A DNA stretch of 64,000 bases from Bradyrhizobium rifense (GCF_008123425.1 NZ_VSSS01000065.1:1-64000); one strand, 5' to 3'; counted from the first letter of the stretch, positions 9,638 to 18,212 are shown. Numbers and translations: made by a program. Notes: generated from the letters alone by a model not told the origin.

Positions 9638-10621
9638 TTACGCTGTAGTGCCCTGGGATCGGACCCGCCGCATACTGCCGCCCTGCCGGCTGCCTCTGAC
9701 TGCGGCGAGACCGCGGCTCGCCGACCAGCGGGCGCCGGCGTAGGCGCCGCCCGCTGCCGCCGTGGCATTGGCAATCAGGGGACTTGTGACCAGCCGGCTT
9801 GCGAGCGATGCTCCACCCCCGGCAAGACCGCCTGCGATGATCGGCAGTTGCAGCGAGATGTATCCGGACAGACCGAGCACGGCGCTAATCGCAACTGCGG
9901 CCACTACCATCTCGCCGGCTGTGCCCGCATTGGCTGCGAACCTGTCGATGAAGCCGCTGACGGTGCTTAACATCAGTCCGACCAGCGCGACCACCAGCAC
10001 CAACAGGATTACGAAATTCGCGACCTGCCGAAGCCAGGCTTCCGTAAACGGCCGCGTCGCCTCAAATAGCCCCAGCGCAATGAAGATCGGTCCGAGCGCT
10101 ATGACGACGCCAAGACCAACTTTCGCGTAAAGCAGGATGGCAAACTGCAAGAAAGAACCAACCGCCACGAAGACCAGGAGAATGGCGGCAATCAGCGCCG
10201 GCGCGATGTTGGTCAGACCGGCTTGTTCGTAGATCTTGTTCGCAACGTCGATCCCTTTAGAGAGAAGCTGATCGAAAGGAGCTCCGGAGCTGGTATTTAG
10301 TCCTGAGCCCGCTAACGCATTGCCGATTTCCTTGGGCAAGGAGTCGAAGAACAGGCCCGTGACGTATTGCTGGAACGCGTTAGAATTGGTCGCGAGCAGA
10401 ACCACGACCACGATCCGCATGGCCCGCCATGCGAATTCCATGATCGGTTCGGAAATCGCGCCGCGCATCACAGCAAAACCGTAGAGGACCACATAGAGCA
10501 TCACGGCGACGCGCAGCGGGCCATCGATGTACGACGCGAGATTCGACACGGAGGTCGACACGAAGGCCGTAATGGGTTGCTCGAATTCCTTCAGGAAACT
10601 GTCAAAGACGTTTATGGCCAT
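9638..10621 (-). CDS. virB6: VirB6/TrbL polytopic channel protein
   Basis: 327 residues with five or more hydrophobic segments, at roughly 35-55, 60-80, 135-160, 165-190, 195-220 and 240-265, the last followed by Gly/Ala-rich stretches. This layout and the sequence VGLGVVIALGPIFIALGLFEATRPF are typical of VirB6. It forms the inner-membrane part of the DNA path. The C-terminal 60 residues are Arg/Ser-rich and presumably cytoplasmic. It starts 11 bases after the eexN stop. Confidence 0.9.
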   Translation of the reverse strand: MAINVFDSFLKEFEQPITAFVSTSVSNLASYIDGPLRVAVMLYVVLYGFAVMRGAISEPIMEFAWRAMRIVVVVLLATNSNAFQQYVTGLFFDSLPKEIGNALAGSGLNTSSGAPFDQLLSKGIDVANKIYEQAGLTNIAPALIAAILLVFVAVGSFLQFAILLYAKVGLGVVIALGPIFIALGLFEATRPFTEAWLRQVANFVILLVLVVALVGLMLSTVSGFIDRFAANAGTAGEMVVAAVAISAVLGLSGYISLQLPIIAGGLAGGGASLASRLVTSPLIANATAAAGGAYAGARWSASRGLAAVRGSRQGGSMRRVRSQGTTA

Positions 10622-10632
10622 GGCGGCGGTCC

Positions 10633-10878
10633 TTACTTCAGGGCGTCTTTCATTTCTTGGATGGTGACCTTGTTACGCGCTTCATTCGCGTTGACGCAGT
10701 CGGGCGTGTTCCCACGTTCGCCTGGGTTATCGCGGCACGCCTTGAGCGTTGCTTGAAGCTCGTCCCGATGCTCGAAAAACCAGCTGACGGTCTTCGTCTG
10801 CTGGGTCGTATCGGATTCGTTACAACCCGTAAGAGCGGCGGCAACAGCGATCAGCAGAATGGATGCTCTCAGTCTCAT
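10633..10878 (-). CDS. eexN: EexN-family entry exclusion lipoprotein
   Basis: 81 residues with a lipoprotein signal (lipobox LTGC) followed by a short mature domain: TVSWFFEHRDELQATLKAC and RDNPGERGNTPDCVNANEA. Two further Cys residues may form a disulfide. The pattern matches the EexN family, which reduces redundant transfer between cells that already carry the same element. Its place between virB5 and virB6 mirrors trbK between trbJ and trbL. The start overlaps the end of virB5 (ATGA). Confidence 0.8.
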   Translation of the reverse strand: MRLRASILLIAVAAALTGCNESDTTQQTKTVSWFFEHRDELQATLKACRDNPGERGNTPDCVNANEARNKVTIQEMKDALK

Positions 10879-11596
10879 TGCAGCGCCGCTTTCATTTCAT
10901 CGACCAGTTGACGCTGCTTTTCGCGCTCCCGTTGCCCGTCCATGTCTGTGCGAGCCTGCTGGATCATCGCGAGGCCCTGCATCCGGAGCACATCGTTCTG
11001 CAGCAGCGCCTGTTCGGCCTGCAGCCGGGCTGACAAATCCAATGTCTCCTTGACGTCGGTCGCCGAACTGATGCGAGTTCTGAGTTCCTCAAGTGCATCG
11101 ATACGCTGCGAAGCCGCGTCATAGACTGCCTGGCCCATGGAGTGCTTGGCGCCGGTCGCGCGATCCGGTCGAGCTCGCTCTGGTAATACGAATTGCCGCT
11201 GTTGCCAGCATATGCGCGGTTCTGGGACAGATAGTGGTCGATCGCGTCGGCAAAGTTGCCCCCGCCCTGCCCCGCGACGACGAGACGTTCGATGTCTGAG
11301 AACTGTTGGGGCAGAGTTTTCCGGAACTGCGGTGTGTTCAAGAGCGAACCGATGTCGTTGGCGTTGGTCCGCTTATTAAAACTGTCGTAGAGCTGCTTGG
11401 CCTGGTTCAATTGATCCTGCGCCACCTTGAGCTGCGACGTCAGGGTATCGACCTGCTTCTTCAGCTCCGTCAGTTGCTCGAATTGCCGCGCGAAGACGTT
11501 GGGGTCGAACACAATTTCGGCTGCTGCCGGAGACGCGATCAGGAGGGCTGCGACTGACGCGGAGGCAAGCATCGCCGCCATGCGCTGAACCATCAT
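10875..11596 (-). pseudogene. virB5: virB5 (pilus-tip protein) with an apparent -1 frameshift
   Basis: The upstream part starts at 11596, overlapping the virB4 stop. It has a signal peptide (MVQRMAAMLASASVAALLIA) and a VirB5/TrbJ coiled-coil region (QLTELKKQVDTLTSQLK), running to SELDRIAR. The family sequence then continues in another frame as TGAKHSMGQAVYDAASQRID through to the stop at 10875. One base appears to be missing near 11157-11162, in a CGCGCG run. Left in frame, the protein would end in an unrelated Arg-rich tail. VirB5 is a minor pilus component needed for transfer, so this is either an inactivating mutation or a sequencing error. Confidence 0.75.
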
Positions 11597-13959
11597 CGAA
11601 CTTTCCTCCGCTCCGCGTGAAATACCGGCAGCCATTGGGCCGCATCGCCGCCGACCTCGCTGCGAATGCGATCGAGCAGTTCGACCGTTTCCGTCCGCCC
11701 TGACAGCACGGCAAGGGCGTCGTCGAAACCGCCTAGATCAAGTTCCGCCACGACCGAGTTGTGGCCCTGCTTGACGAGAAACCGCCGGCTCTCGGGCGCG
11801 AGCTCCTCCTTGATCAGGCGGAATTCAGTGTCAGTCAGATGGAAGCCATCGACATAGTCCGTTCGTGTTCCCCTCGCGTTCGGAAGGAAGATTTGCGTCG
11901 GGCATTGCTCGACAATGGTGTGCGCGATCGGCGAGGCCAGCGCATCGCGTGGCGACTGCGTGCCGAACACCATGACGCCATTCTGCTTGCGGATGGTTTT
12001 CAGCTTGTTGTTGGCGAGATCCCGAAATGCCTCGTCGCCGAGCGCCTTCCAGAACTCGTCGATGTCGATGATCAGGCGGCGGCCGTCGATCAGCCGCTCG
12101 ACCCGATGGAAGAGATACATCATCAGCGGCGTGCGAACGGCCGGATGATCGAGGAGATCGGTCATGTCGAACCCGATGAACCCGGCCTCTAACCCGATGG
12201 CATCCTGCTCGCCATCGAGCACCCAGCCGAAAGGCGCGCCCCGGCACCATCGCTCCAACCGTGCGCCAATGCCTTCGCGATCTTGCTGGCCGAGAAAGGC
12301 CCGCAGCGCCCCGAACGAGCGCTCTGCCTGCCGCAGATGACCCAGAGCTCGTAACCCGGAATCGATCCGCTCCTCCTCGGTCACCGTCAGCGGCCGGTTT
12401 TCCGGCGTGACGAGTTTCCGGATGAGTGCGCCGAGGAAGAACAGATTCGCTGGCGTCAGCTCCAAGGCCTTGAGCGGCGCGCAGCCGGTCGCAAGGCCAT
12501 TATGGAGTGTCAGATAGGTCCCGCCGGCGGCGCGGACGAAAATCTCTGCGCCACGGTCTTTGTCGAAGAAGACATAGGTGGCCCCGAGCCGCTCGGCCTG
12601 CGACAGCAGGAAGTTCTGTACGACCGTCTTGCCGGACCCGGACGGACCGCAGATGAAGGTGTTGCCGAGATCGCCGTGATGGAACGAGAAGTAGAACGGC
12701 GAGCCGGAGGCTGTTTTGAGCATCGCAACCGCCGGACCCCAATGGTTGTCGGCAGCCCTTCCGGTGGGATAGGTGTGGAACGGGGAGAAAGCCGCGAAAT
12801 TGCGGGAGCTGATCGCCCCAGTACGTGCCCGATATTTGAACAGACCGGGCAGCTGCGCCCAATAAGCGGCTTCAAGTCCAAGATCTTCGCGCGCGACCAC
12901 GCTACCGGCATCGGCCAGTGCACGTCGCGCCAGGCTCATATATCCCTGTAGCTGGGAAGGCGTCTCCGCATAGATCAGCAGCGAGAGGTGATGATCGCCG
13001 AGCGCGAATCTGTTGGATTCGAGATCGTCGAGCGCATCAGCGAGTTCGTCGATTTGCGAGGCCGCCGGATCCTGCGCCGAGACCAGCTGGTTCTGCTTGC
13101 GCGTCAGAACGGTCTTAGCGTCGGCTTTTGAGAGAAACGCAAAAGATTGCGTGAGGATGATCTCGAACGGCGCGGAAAGCAGTGCGTTCAACAGCCCAGG
13201 TCTGGTGGACGCTGGATATTCCTTGATCCCGAACATGCCAGCGAAGCGCGATCCGCCGGCACCCCGGATTTCGATGGCTTCGCGGCCGAAGATGACACGA
13301 TTCGAATAGAGCGCGGGGCCGATCGGCCCTTGCGGCAATGGTACCGGGAGCCACTCCCCGCTTGTGATGGCGTGAAGCAGTTCCATGGGTTCTGAAAACA
13401 CGATCCCGTTGCGCTCGACTAATCCCATGGTCTGGGCACCGTAACGCTCCAGGGCCGCGACCATGTCGCGCCTGGCATCCTCGAGCCGCTTCAAGGCGTC
13501 GTTGTCGACTTCGACGGATTGCGCAGCGCGTCGGCCAAGCTGCTTGAAGAACGCCGCGGCGACGTCCGTGGTGGCGCGGCCGGGATGCCAGACCAGCGTC
13601 AGATAGAGATCGTTGCGAAAGAGCGCCTCGTGACGAAGCCGGTCGCGATATTGCGCGTCAAGTGCGGCTGCAAATGTCGAGCGGAACGTACCGACCGGGT
13701 AGTCCGACGTTCGACGGCGCACCAGATGGGCCCATAGCGCCAGCCGTGGATCCGCCACGTTGCGCAGCGTGAGGTTCAGCTTGGCGTGAAGGTCGTTCAG
13801 ATCCGCCGTCTCGGCGGTTTCGAACGAAGTGCCGTCAAGCCTGATCGTCGTGAGCAGCGCTCGTGTCGTGAGACTGATCACCGTATCCGTGACATGCCGG
13901 CCGAACGGCAGGTAGACGTCAGGCCCGATCTCTCGGGTCTTCAGCGCTGCGTTACGCAT
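11593..13959 (-). CDS. virB4: VirB4-type secretion ATPase
   Basis: About 788 residues, the usual VirB4 length. The C-terminal ATPase has Walker A CGPSGSGKTVVQNFLLSQ and Walker B RLIIDIDEFWKALGD, plus the VirB4 motif TQSPRDALASPIAHTIVEQ. The N-terminal half is the CagE/TrbE/VirB region. It energises pilus biogenesis and substrate transfer at the inner membrane. I start it at 13959 (MRNAALKTREIGPDVY), overlapping the virB3 stop by eight bases; the longer frame to 14121 is mostly virB3 read out of frame. Confidence 0.93.
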   Translation of the reverse strand: MRNAALKTREIGPDVYLPFGRHVTDTVISLTTRALLTTIRLDGTSFETAETADLNDLHAKLNLTLRNVADPRLALWAHLVRRRTSDYPVGTFRSTFAAALDAQYRDRLRHEALFRNDLYLTLVWHPGRATTDVAAAFFKQLGRRAAQSVEVDNDALKRLEDARRDMVAALERYGAQTMGLVERNGIVFSEPMELLHAITSGEWLPVPLPQGPIGPALYSNRVIFGREAIEIRGAGGSRFAGMFGIKEYPASTRPGLLNALLSAPFEIILTQSFAFLSKADAKTVLTRKQNQLVSAQDPAASQIDELADALDDLESNRFALGDHHLSLLIYAETPSQLQGYMSLARRALADAGSVVAREDLGLEAAYWAQLPGLFKYRARTGAISSRNFAAFSPFHTYPTGRAADNHWGPAVAMLKTASGSPFYFSFHHGDLGNTFICGPSGSGKTVVQNFLLSQAERLGATYVFFDKDRGAEIFVRAAGGTYLTLHNGLATGCAPLKALELTPANLFFLGALIRKLVTPENRPLTVTEEERIDSGLRALGHLRQAERSFGALRAFLGQQDREGIGARLERWCRGAPFGWVLDGEQDAIGLEAGFIGFDMTDLLDHPAVRTPLMMYLFHRVERLIDGRRLIIDIDEFWKALGDEAFRDLANNKLKTIRKQNGVMVFGTQSPRDALASPIAHTIVEQCPTQIFLPNARGTRTDYVDGFHLTDTEFRLIKEELAPESRRFLVKQGHNSVVAELDLGGFDDALAVLSGRTETVELLDRIRSEVGGDAAQWLPVFHAERRKVR

Positions 13960-14290
13960 AGCCAAGTTCTCTTGTTCGATATCGCCGAACGAGCTTGAGC
14001 GGCGTGCAGGACGATCCGCCCCAAAATGACGCGTTGCGCGTGCGCCCTCGCGTTTCGATCCAGGCAAGCAGAATCCGGAACATGTTGGGGTCGTGGCGGC
14101 AGATGATGCGGCAAAGACCATGGATCGGAACCGCGACCAAGCCGTAGAGAATGCTGCCAGCTACTAGAAACAGGATGCAGGAAAACATCACATTGAGCGC
14201 CATGGCTTCCATGGTGACGCCAGCAATCATGGCCGGACGCGTGCAGGCCAGGAACAAGGTGTCCTCCGTGAGACGCGGGGCCTCGATCAT
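13952..14290 (-). CDS. virB3: VirB3-type membrane protein
   Basis: About 112 residues. The N-terminus APRLTEDTLFLACTRPAMIAG is the VirB3 signature, and hydrophobic segments follow at about 20-40 and 45-65. The Arg/Ser-rich C-terminus is somewhat longer than in short VirB3 proteins. It works with VirB4 at the inner membrane. The ATG at 14290 shares its first base with the virB2 stop. Confidence 0.88.
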   Translation of the reverse strand: MIEAPRLTEDTLFLACTRPAMIAGVTMEAMALNVMFSCILFLVAGSILYGLVAVPIHGLCRIICRHDPNMFRILLAWIETRGRTRNASFWGGSSCTPLKLVRRYRTRELGYA

Positions 14291-14586
14291 CAATGCCCCC
14301 CGGTCAAGGTCGAGACCACCTCGGAGGCGCCGAAGGTAATGGCGACGCCGAGCACGACGTAGGCGGCCTTGCGCAGATCGAGGTAACCGAACATCCAGGC
14401 AATGCCGACGATGATGACGGCCAGCGTTGCCAGCAGGCGGGCGACGTTGCCGGTCAGCATGTTGACGATGTTCTGCAGCACGCCTTCGATATTCGCGGTC
14501 TGCGCAAACGCCGGCTCAACCAACGCGACGCTGAGGACGGCCCCCATGCAAAGGAGGGCAGCGGAGTGTTTAAGAGGAGAAGTCAT
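14290..14586 (-). CDS. virB2: VirB2/TrbC-type pilin
   Basis: 98 residues. The signal peptide ends at EPAFAQ (about residue 29). The mature pilin has two hydrophobic helices (MLTGNVARLLATLAVIIVG and AAYVVLGVAITFGASEVV) separated by a short GIAWMFGYLDLRKA loop, the standard VirB2/TrbC arrangement. Processed subunits polymerise into the conjugative pilus. The ATG at 14586 is chosen because the 31 residues upstream have no pilin character. Confidence 0.9.
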   Translation of the reverse strand: MTSPLKHSAALLCMGAVLSVALVEPAFAQTANIEGVLQNIVNMLTGNVARLLATLAVIIVGIAWMFGYLDLRKAAYVVLGVAITFGASEVVSTLTGGH

Positions 14587-14662
14587 GGCACGGCTCCGAT
14601 TGGCACTGCAGCCGGACCCAGCCCGGACCGCGGTATTGAGTTGAGATGAAAAACGGCGATCC

Positions 14663-15232
14663 TCATCGTTCGTAAACAAAGGCTGACGTGCCTATTCGCG
14701 AGCGATAAACGTCCCAGGGCCGGCGCTCGCTGGCAGAGGCTGCGGGTGGATTGATCGCCGTATCGCCGGTGGGGCGATTGCGATCGGTGGTCGCCATCGG
14801 CTCGATGCGAGGCTCCGAGACGTGACCGGATGTGTTCGGCGCGAAGCTCGCGACAACCTCGGCAATCGCCTGGTCGCGGTCTGCGCGTTTTATGCTCGCC
14901 GTTTGCAGTCGCGCATCGAACAGTCTGCCAAGCCCGGCAATGTGCTGGCACGGATCGAAGGTGGTACTAGCCGTCAGCCCGGCGTTTCGTGTTTCCTCCG
15001 CATCAAGTTGACCGAGACCCGTTCGGACCTGCTGGCCGGTCGCGATGGCCTCGGTTGCGAGCTGGATGGCTTCGTCACGGTCGGTTGCCTGAATCGGAAT
15101 CGATTTGCGCCCCTGAATCGTGATCAGCAGCGGCTCGAACGAGCTCGCCTGCCGGACGATTGCCGTCAGCGGCCGAACCATTGCCGTGGGGGCGCATCGT
15201 TCGACCAGGGCTGCGAATGCAGCTGGATCCAT
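14663..15232 (-). CDS. VirB1-like protein lacking the catalytic Glu
   Basis: About 189 residues. The order of motifs follows VirB1 lytic transglycosylases: a start like FAALVERCAPTAMVRPLTAIV, then QASSFEPLLI where active members read ESGFDPL, later GLGQLDAEETRNAGL in place of GLGQIN, and FDPCQHIAGLGRLFDARLQ. The expected catalytic Glu position is Ala. Active VirB1 cuts peptidoglycan to let the channel through; this copy is probably not catalytic, though it may keep a scaffold role. The N-terminus lacks a clear signal peptide at the chosen ATG. A longer frame reaches 15313. Confidence 0.65.
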   Translation of the reverse strand: MDPAAFAALVERCAPTAMVRPLTAIVRQASSFEPLLITIQGRKSIPIQATDRDEAIQLATEAIATGQQVRTGLGQLDAEETRNAGLTASTTFDPCQHIAGLGRLFDARLQTASIKRADRDQAIAEVVASFAPNTSGHVSEPRIEPMATTDRNRPTGDTAINPPAASASERRPWDVYRSRIGTSAFVYER

Positions 15233-15272
15233 GCTTGAGAGCCTTCTTGTCAGGAGCCGAAGACGTTGGATG

Positions 15273-15908
15273 CTAGGCGGCGATCGCCAGGCTTGATGGC
15301 GCGTCAATCGCACCCCCTGAAATCTGCCCGGCCGCTCGGATCGCGCCGAGAGCCTCTGCGGTGATGGGCAACAATCCAGCGACGGCTTTCGTCGGCCCGA
15401 TTTGACGAGGCGTGCCGAGGCGGTCGAGATGCCATCCGGCCCGGCGCAGGATGCGTTCCATGCGCAGATCAGTGACCGTTGCGATGGCCTGAAGGTCGCG
15501 CTGCTGACCCCATTCGATCATGGCCGCAAACAGCAGGAACGTCGCCTTGCGCAGACCGTTCTCTGCGGTTGCCGCCACACTCTTGGTGTCAACGCAAAAG
15601 CGCGAGCTCTCCCAAATTGTGGTCGCTTTCGGCGCCGGGTTGCCATCCAGCAACACCGGGAACGTATCCGCGAGCATGTTGCGCCCAGTGGTCGGCAGTA
15701 GGCGAACACAACCCACGACGTCGGTCTGCTCGAGTGCCAGCAGATATGTCGGCTTGAAGGTGTCGTACTGATCGATCTCCAATCCGTTGGAAACAGAGAC
15801 CTCCCAGTCGAGCCGATCCTTGAACACGCGCCTTCGCAGGCGATGCATTCCCAGCGTTAGTTCGGAGTCGTGCAGGAGTGCCGCACGGCTACGCACAATG
15901 ACCTTCAT
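15273..15908 (-). CDS. LuxI-family acyl-homoserine lactone synthase
   Basis: About 211 residues, normal for LuxI/TraI. Conserved positions are visible: RRRVFKDRLDWEV near the N-terminus (the Arg and Trp of the family), the acidic EIDQYDTFKPTYLLA, VVGCVRLLPTTGRNMLADTFP, and WESSRFCVDT with the Glu-Ser-Ser-Arg-Phe block. It makes an acyl-homoserine lactone from S-adenosylmethionine and an acyl donor; the acyl chain cannot be read from sequence. The ATG at 15908 has GAGG seven bases upstream and is preferred over the TTG at 15920. It is the first gene of the virB operon. Confidence 0.9.
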   Translation of the reverse strand: MKVIVRSRAALLHDSELTLGMHRLRRRVFKDRLDWEVSVSNGLEIDQYDTFKPTYLLALEQTDVVGCVRLLPTTGRNMLADTFPVLLDGNPAPKATTIWESSRFCVDTKSVAATAENGLRKATFLLFAAMIEWGQQRDLQAIATVTDLRMERILRRAGWHLDRLGTPRQIGPTKAVAGLLPITAEALGAIRAAGQISGGAIDAPSSLAIAA

Positions 15909-15974
15909 TCTTAACCTCAAACTTACGAATCACAGCTTCGAGATCAAGAAAGCAGCCGCGGTCACGGCGTTGCG

Positions 15975-15990
15975 CTGTCAGTTCTGACAG
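15975..15990. promoter_or_regulatory. lux-box-like palindrome upstream of luxI
   Basis: CTGTCAGTTCTGACAG: perfect 7-base arms around a 2-base centre. It lies about 67 bases upstream of the luxI start and 330 bases upstream of luxR. The sequence resembles LuxR-type binding sites such as the las/lux boxes (CTG..AGTTCT..CAG). A likely role is LuxR-AHL binding next to the -35 region of the luxI-virB promoter. A half-site CTGACAG recurs near 16075. Confidence 0.7.
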
Positions 15991-16320
15991 GGCGCTATGG
16001 ATCGTCGGCGCGCGAACCGTATTCGCAGGGCGCGACTAACTTTGGAAACTCTATAAACTCGTGACGCGCATATCTGACAGCGCAAGGAATGGAATTCCTT
16101 CACCTCTATGAATGGAGAAAAATTGTTCCCTGGGTGACTCGGTCGGAGGTTGTCCTTCCTCTGTCTGTATTTTCGCGTTTGCCGCTGTAGTTCTGAGGCC
16201 GGCAATATCGAATTGTTCGTGCCGCAAAGCTGCCGCAACGTCGCATTACGGACTGCACGTCGAGCGCGAATCGTCAAATTGTTCGCGTTGTGGGAACTAA
16301 GAAGTGACTGAAGTAACGCA

Positions 16321-17157
16321 ATGAAAGATCTCAAAAGAACATGCAACGAGTTGGTCGATTGTCTTCATTCTGCCTGTACGGAAGATGATTTTCGGCGCAT
16401 CGCGGAACGAACCGCACATGCCTTGGGATTCCGGTGGTTCGCCTATTTTGGGCAGCGCGCGAATGGCCCCCATCTGATCTCATCTTATCCGAAGAGCTGG
16501 ACCAGCCACTATTTCCGCGAAGGCTATCACAACATCGATCCCGTTCTTCAGGAGCCGCGAAACACGAGCCGTGTGTTCCTGTGGGATGGACGTGAGGCGC
16601 GAAGCGCAAAGTCGGCGAAAGAGCGCCGTCTGTTTGACGATGCACTCAGCTTCAAGATCAGGACTGGCCTCACGGTTCGCATTCCCTCGAGTCAGAACCA
16701 GTTCGCGGCGTTTACGTTGGCGGTGGACGAGCGCAGCCTGGGACTCGAACGTTTCATCGAGACCTCGCAGGACATGTTGGAAATGGTAGGGCACACATAC
16801 CATGCACATGTGAGTGCCGCTAGAGTTGGATGCACGATCCCGAACGAGCAGCAGGGTTGCGCGCTGACTCAGCGCGAGCGGCAGTGTCTCGGTTGGATTT
16901 CTGACGGCAAGACAATGCAAGATGTAGCTGAGCTTCTCGGTATCAAACCGCGAGGCGTGAAGTTTCATTTGGACAATGCCAGGCGAAATCTCGCTGCATC
17001 GACCTTTCACACGCTGTGGCGCTTGCGTTTCGACAGGGATTGCTCCCGTAAGCGCAAAACAGCTGTTCGGCTTGTAAGATGTGCCCAGCATCGACCGTTC
17101 AATCGGGATGGGAGACTGGGCGGTCGCACTCAGGGCGCGGGATCCTTTGGTACATAA
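16321..17157 (+). CDS. LuxR-family quorum-sensing regulator, 3' end frameshifted
   Basis: As read, 278 residues. Residues 1-170 are an autoinducer-binding domain (ALGFRWFAYFG, PLISSYPKSW-like, YHNIDPV with the Tyr, Asp and Pro typical of TraR/LuxR). Residues 180-240 are the DNA-binding domain (LTQRERQCLGWISDGKT, VAELLGIKPRGVKFHLDNA). After ARRNLAAS the frame loses similarity, but a shifted frame reads DLSHAVALAFRQGLLP and stops at 17051, the exact family ending. One base thus seems missing near 17000, and the annotated tail of about 38 residues is spurious. It is divergent from luxI and probably activates it. Confidence 0.85.
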   Translation: MKDLKRTCNELVDCLHSACTEDDFRRIAERTAHALGFRWFAYFGQRANGPHLISSYPKSWTSHYFREGYHNIDPVLQEPRNTSRVFLWDGREARSAKSAKERRLFDDALSFKIRTGLTVRIPSSQNQFAAFTLAVDERSLGLERFIETSQDMLEMVGHTYHAHVSAARVGCTIPNEQQGCALTQRERQCLGWISDGKTMQDVAELLGIKPRGVKFHLDNARRNLAASTFHTLWRLRFDRDCSRKRKTAVRLVRCAQHRPFNRDGRLGGRTQGAGSFGT

Positions 17158-17387
17158 CCACGGCGTGCTTTGCGGGCGAGCCAAGCCTCGAGCGCTTCGA
17201 CGGCCTGGACCCTCCCGGCAAACAGATCCATCCGCCGGCGGCCGCGTTGGCCGAGACGCCCCCATTCGCGCACCAGCGCCGTATCACCGAACAGAGTCGG
17301 TTCGATCGTGAGGACATAGAACCTCGCCATATTGGAGGCCGGATCGCACCGTTGGAGCACGAGGTATGGCACTGTGAGTTCGGACAT
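17130..17387 (-). CDS. WGR-domain protein, copy 1
   Basis: About 85 residues. The WGR domain is clear: ARFYVLTIEPTLFGDTALVRE, the signature WGRLGQRGRRR, and the closing EALEAWLARKARRGYV. WGR domains occur in DNA-repair PARPs and as stand-alone small proteins in alphaproteobacteria, where they are thought to bind nucleic acid. It overlaps the frameshifted luxR tail on the opposite strand, supporting the shorter luxR end at 17051. Start ambiguous: ATG 17387 or TTG 17402. A paralogue lies at 63561-63830. Confidence 0.75.
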   Translation of the reverse strand: MSELTVPYLVLQRCDPASNMARFYVLTIEPTLFGDTALVREWGRLGQRGRRRMDLFAGRVQAVEALEAWLARKARRGYVPKDPAP

Positions 17388-17402
17388 GCGCAAGAATCGC
17401 AA

Positions 17403-18035
17403 CTGTCGAAACCGCCGTCCAATTAATTTATCGAATCGATCAGGCCTCTCGATTCAGAATGTTAATACCGGTGATGAAAGCCATTGAGGGTGCTCAACAA
17501 GCGGTCTCCGAAACTATAGGGTGTTGTGCGCCTCTGACTGCGAAGAAAGTGGGCGTCGCCCTGCGGGCCGGGCTGGAGGCTGCGCTGAAGCCCCGCGAGC
17601 GGGTCTTCCCCCTTTACGGGCTGCCATCCCTGACGCGAAACGGCCCGAGTCCCCGAACAAGACAGCGGCTGAGTCATCGAAAGCTACCGTATATTCGCGT
17701 CGGACCTTTCGCAGAGCAACCTCCAGGTGGGCAAATCCACTTTCGCTCCCGACAAAAGGACGGCGGCAGTTCTCGCTGTCAATCAGACTAACACTGCGTC
17801 CGATGGACGAAAGATGTGCGCGCTGGCTCGCCATGCTTTTCGGTGATGGACCAACCCCGCTCTCGAATGGGCTTTCCTTGGTTCTGGTGCGGCCTTCCAC
17901 GATCAACCCGCAAGGGGTTCGCTACGCAAGCGTGCGACCTCTTCGGCTTCGCCTGCGAGGTGACCGCAGCCACCCCCGAACACGTCGGCGCCTGTCGAGC
18001 GGGGATGGTCCCCGCCGCAAGACGGGAGCCTTTCA
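17403..18035. other. Non-coding leader region before the 58-aa gene
   Basis: About 630 bases without a supportable gene; open frames here have shifting composition and no domain. The last 150 bases are GC-rich and resemble the long 5' leaders that precede several plasmid genes in this window. The bases at about 17405-17440 resemble the sequence upstream of the second WGR gene. Confidence 0.45.
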
Positions 18036-18212
18036 ATGTCGCACAATCTCACCCTCGCTCAGAACCACGCCTTCGATCTGGCCCGCACGCTGATGGTGCC
18101 TGTCATACTTTTCCAGGCTGAGAGCGAATTCGGTGTGATGGTCTCCAGCGAATACGACGGCGACCAGGACGCCATCGTCCATGAATATGACCCCTGGTGC
18201 CCGGCTCATTGA
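18036..18212 (+). CDS. Small conserved-looking plasmid protein (58 aa)
   Basis: An ATG frame of 58 codons: MSHNLTLAQNHAFDLARTLM, then VPVILFQAESEFGVMVSSEY, ending in DPWCPAH. The codon use is GC-rich at third positions and GGGAGCC lies just upstream of the ATG. It sits in front of the Toprim gene, in the same direction. I recognise no domain; the acidic C-terminal half (EYDGDQDAIVHEYD) suggests a small regulatory or DNA-mimic protein, which is only a guess. Confidence 0.55.
   Translation: MSHNLTLAQNHAFDLARTLMVPVILFQAESEFGVMVSSEYDGDQDAIVHEYDPWCPAH

Noticed and set aside
17459..18093. Frames of 110-190 residues before the 58-aa gene
   Set aside because: No domain and no start signal; the region looks like a GC-rich leader.
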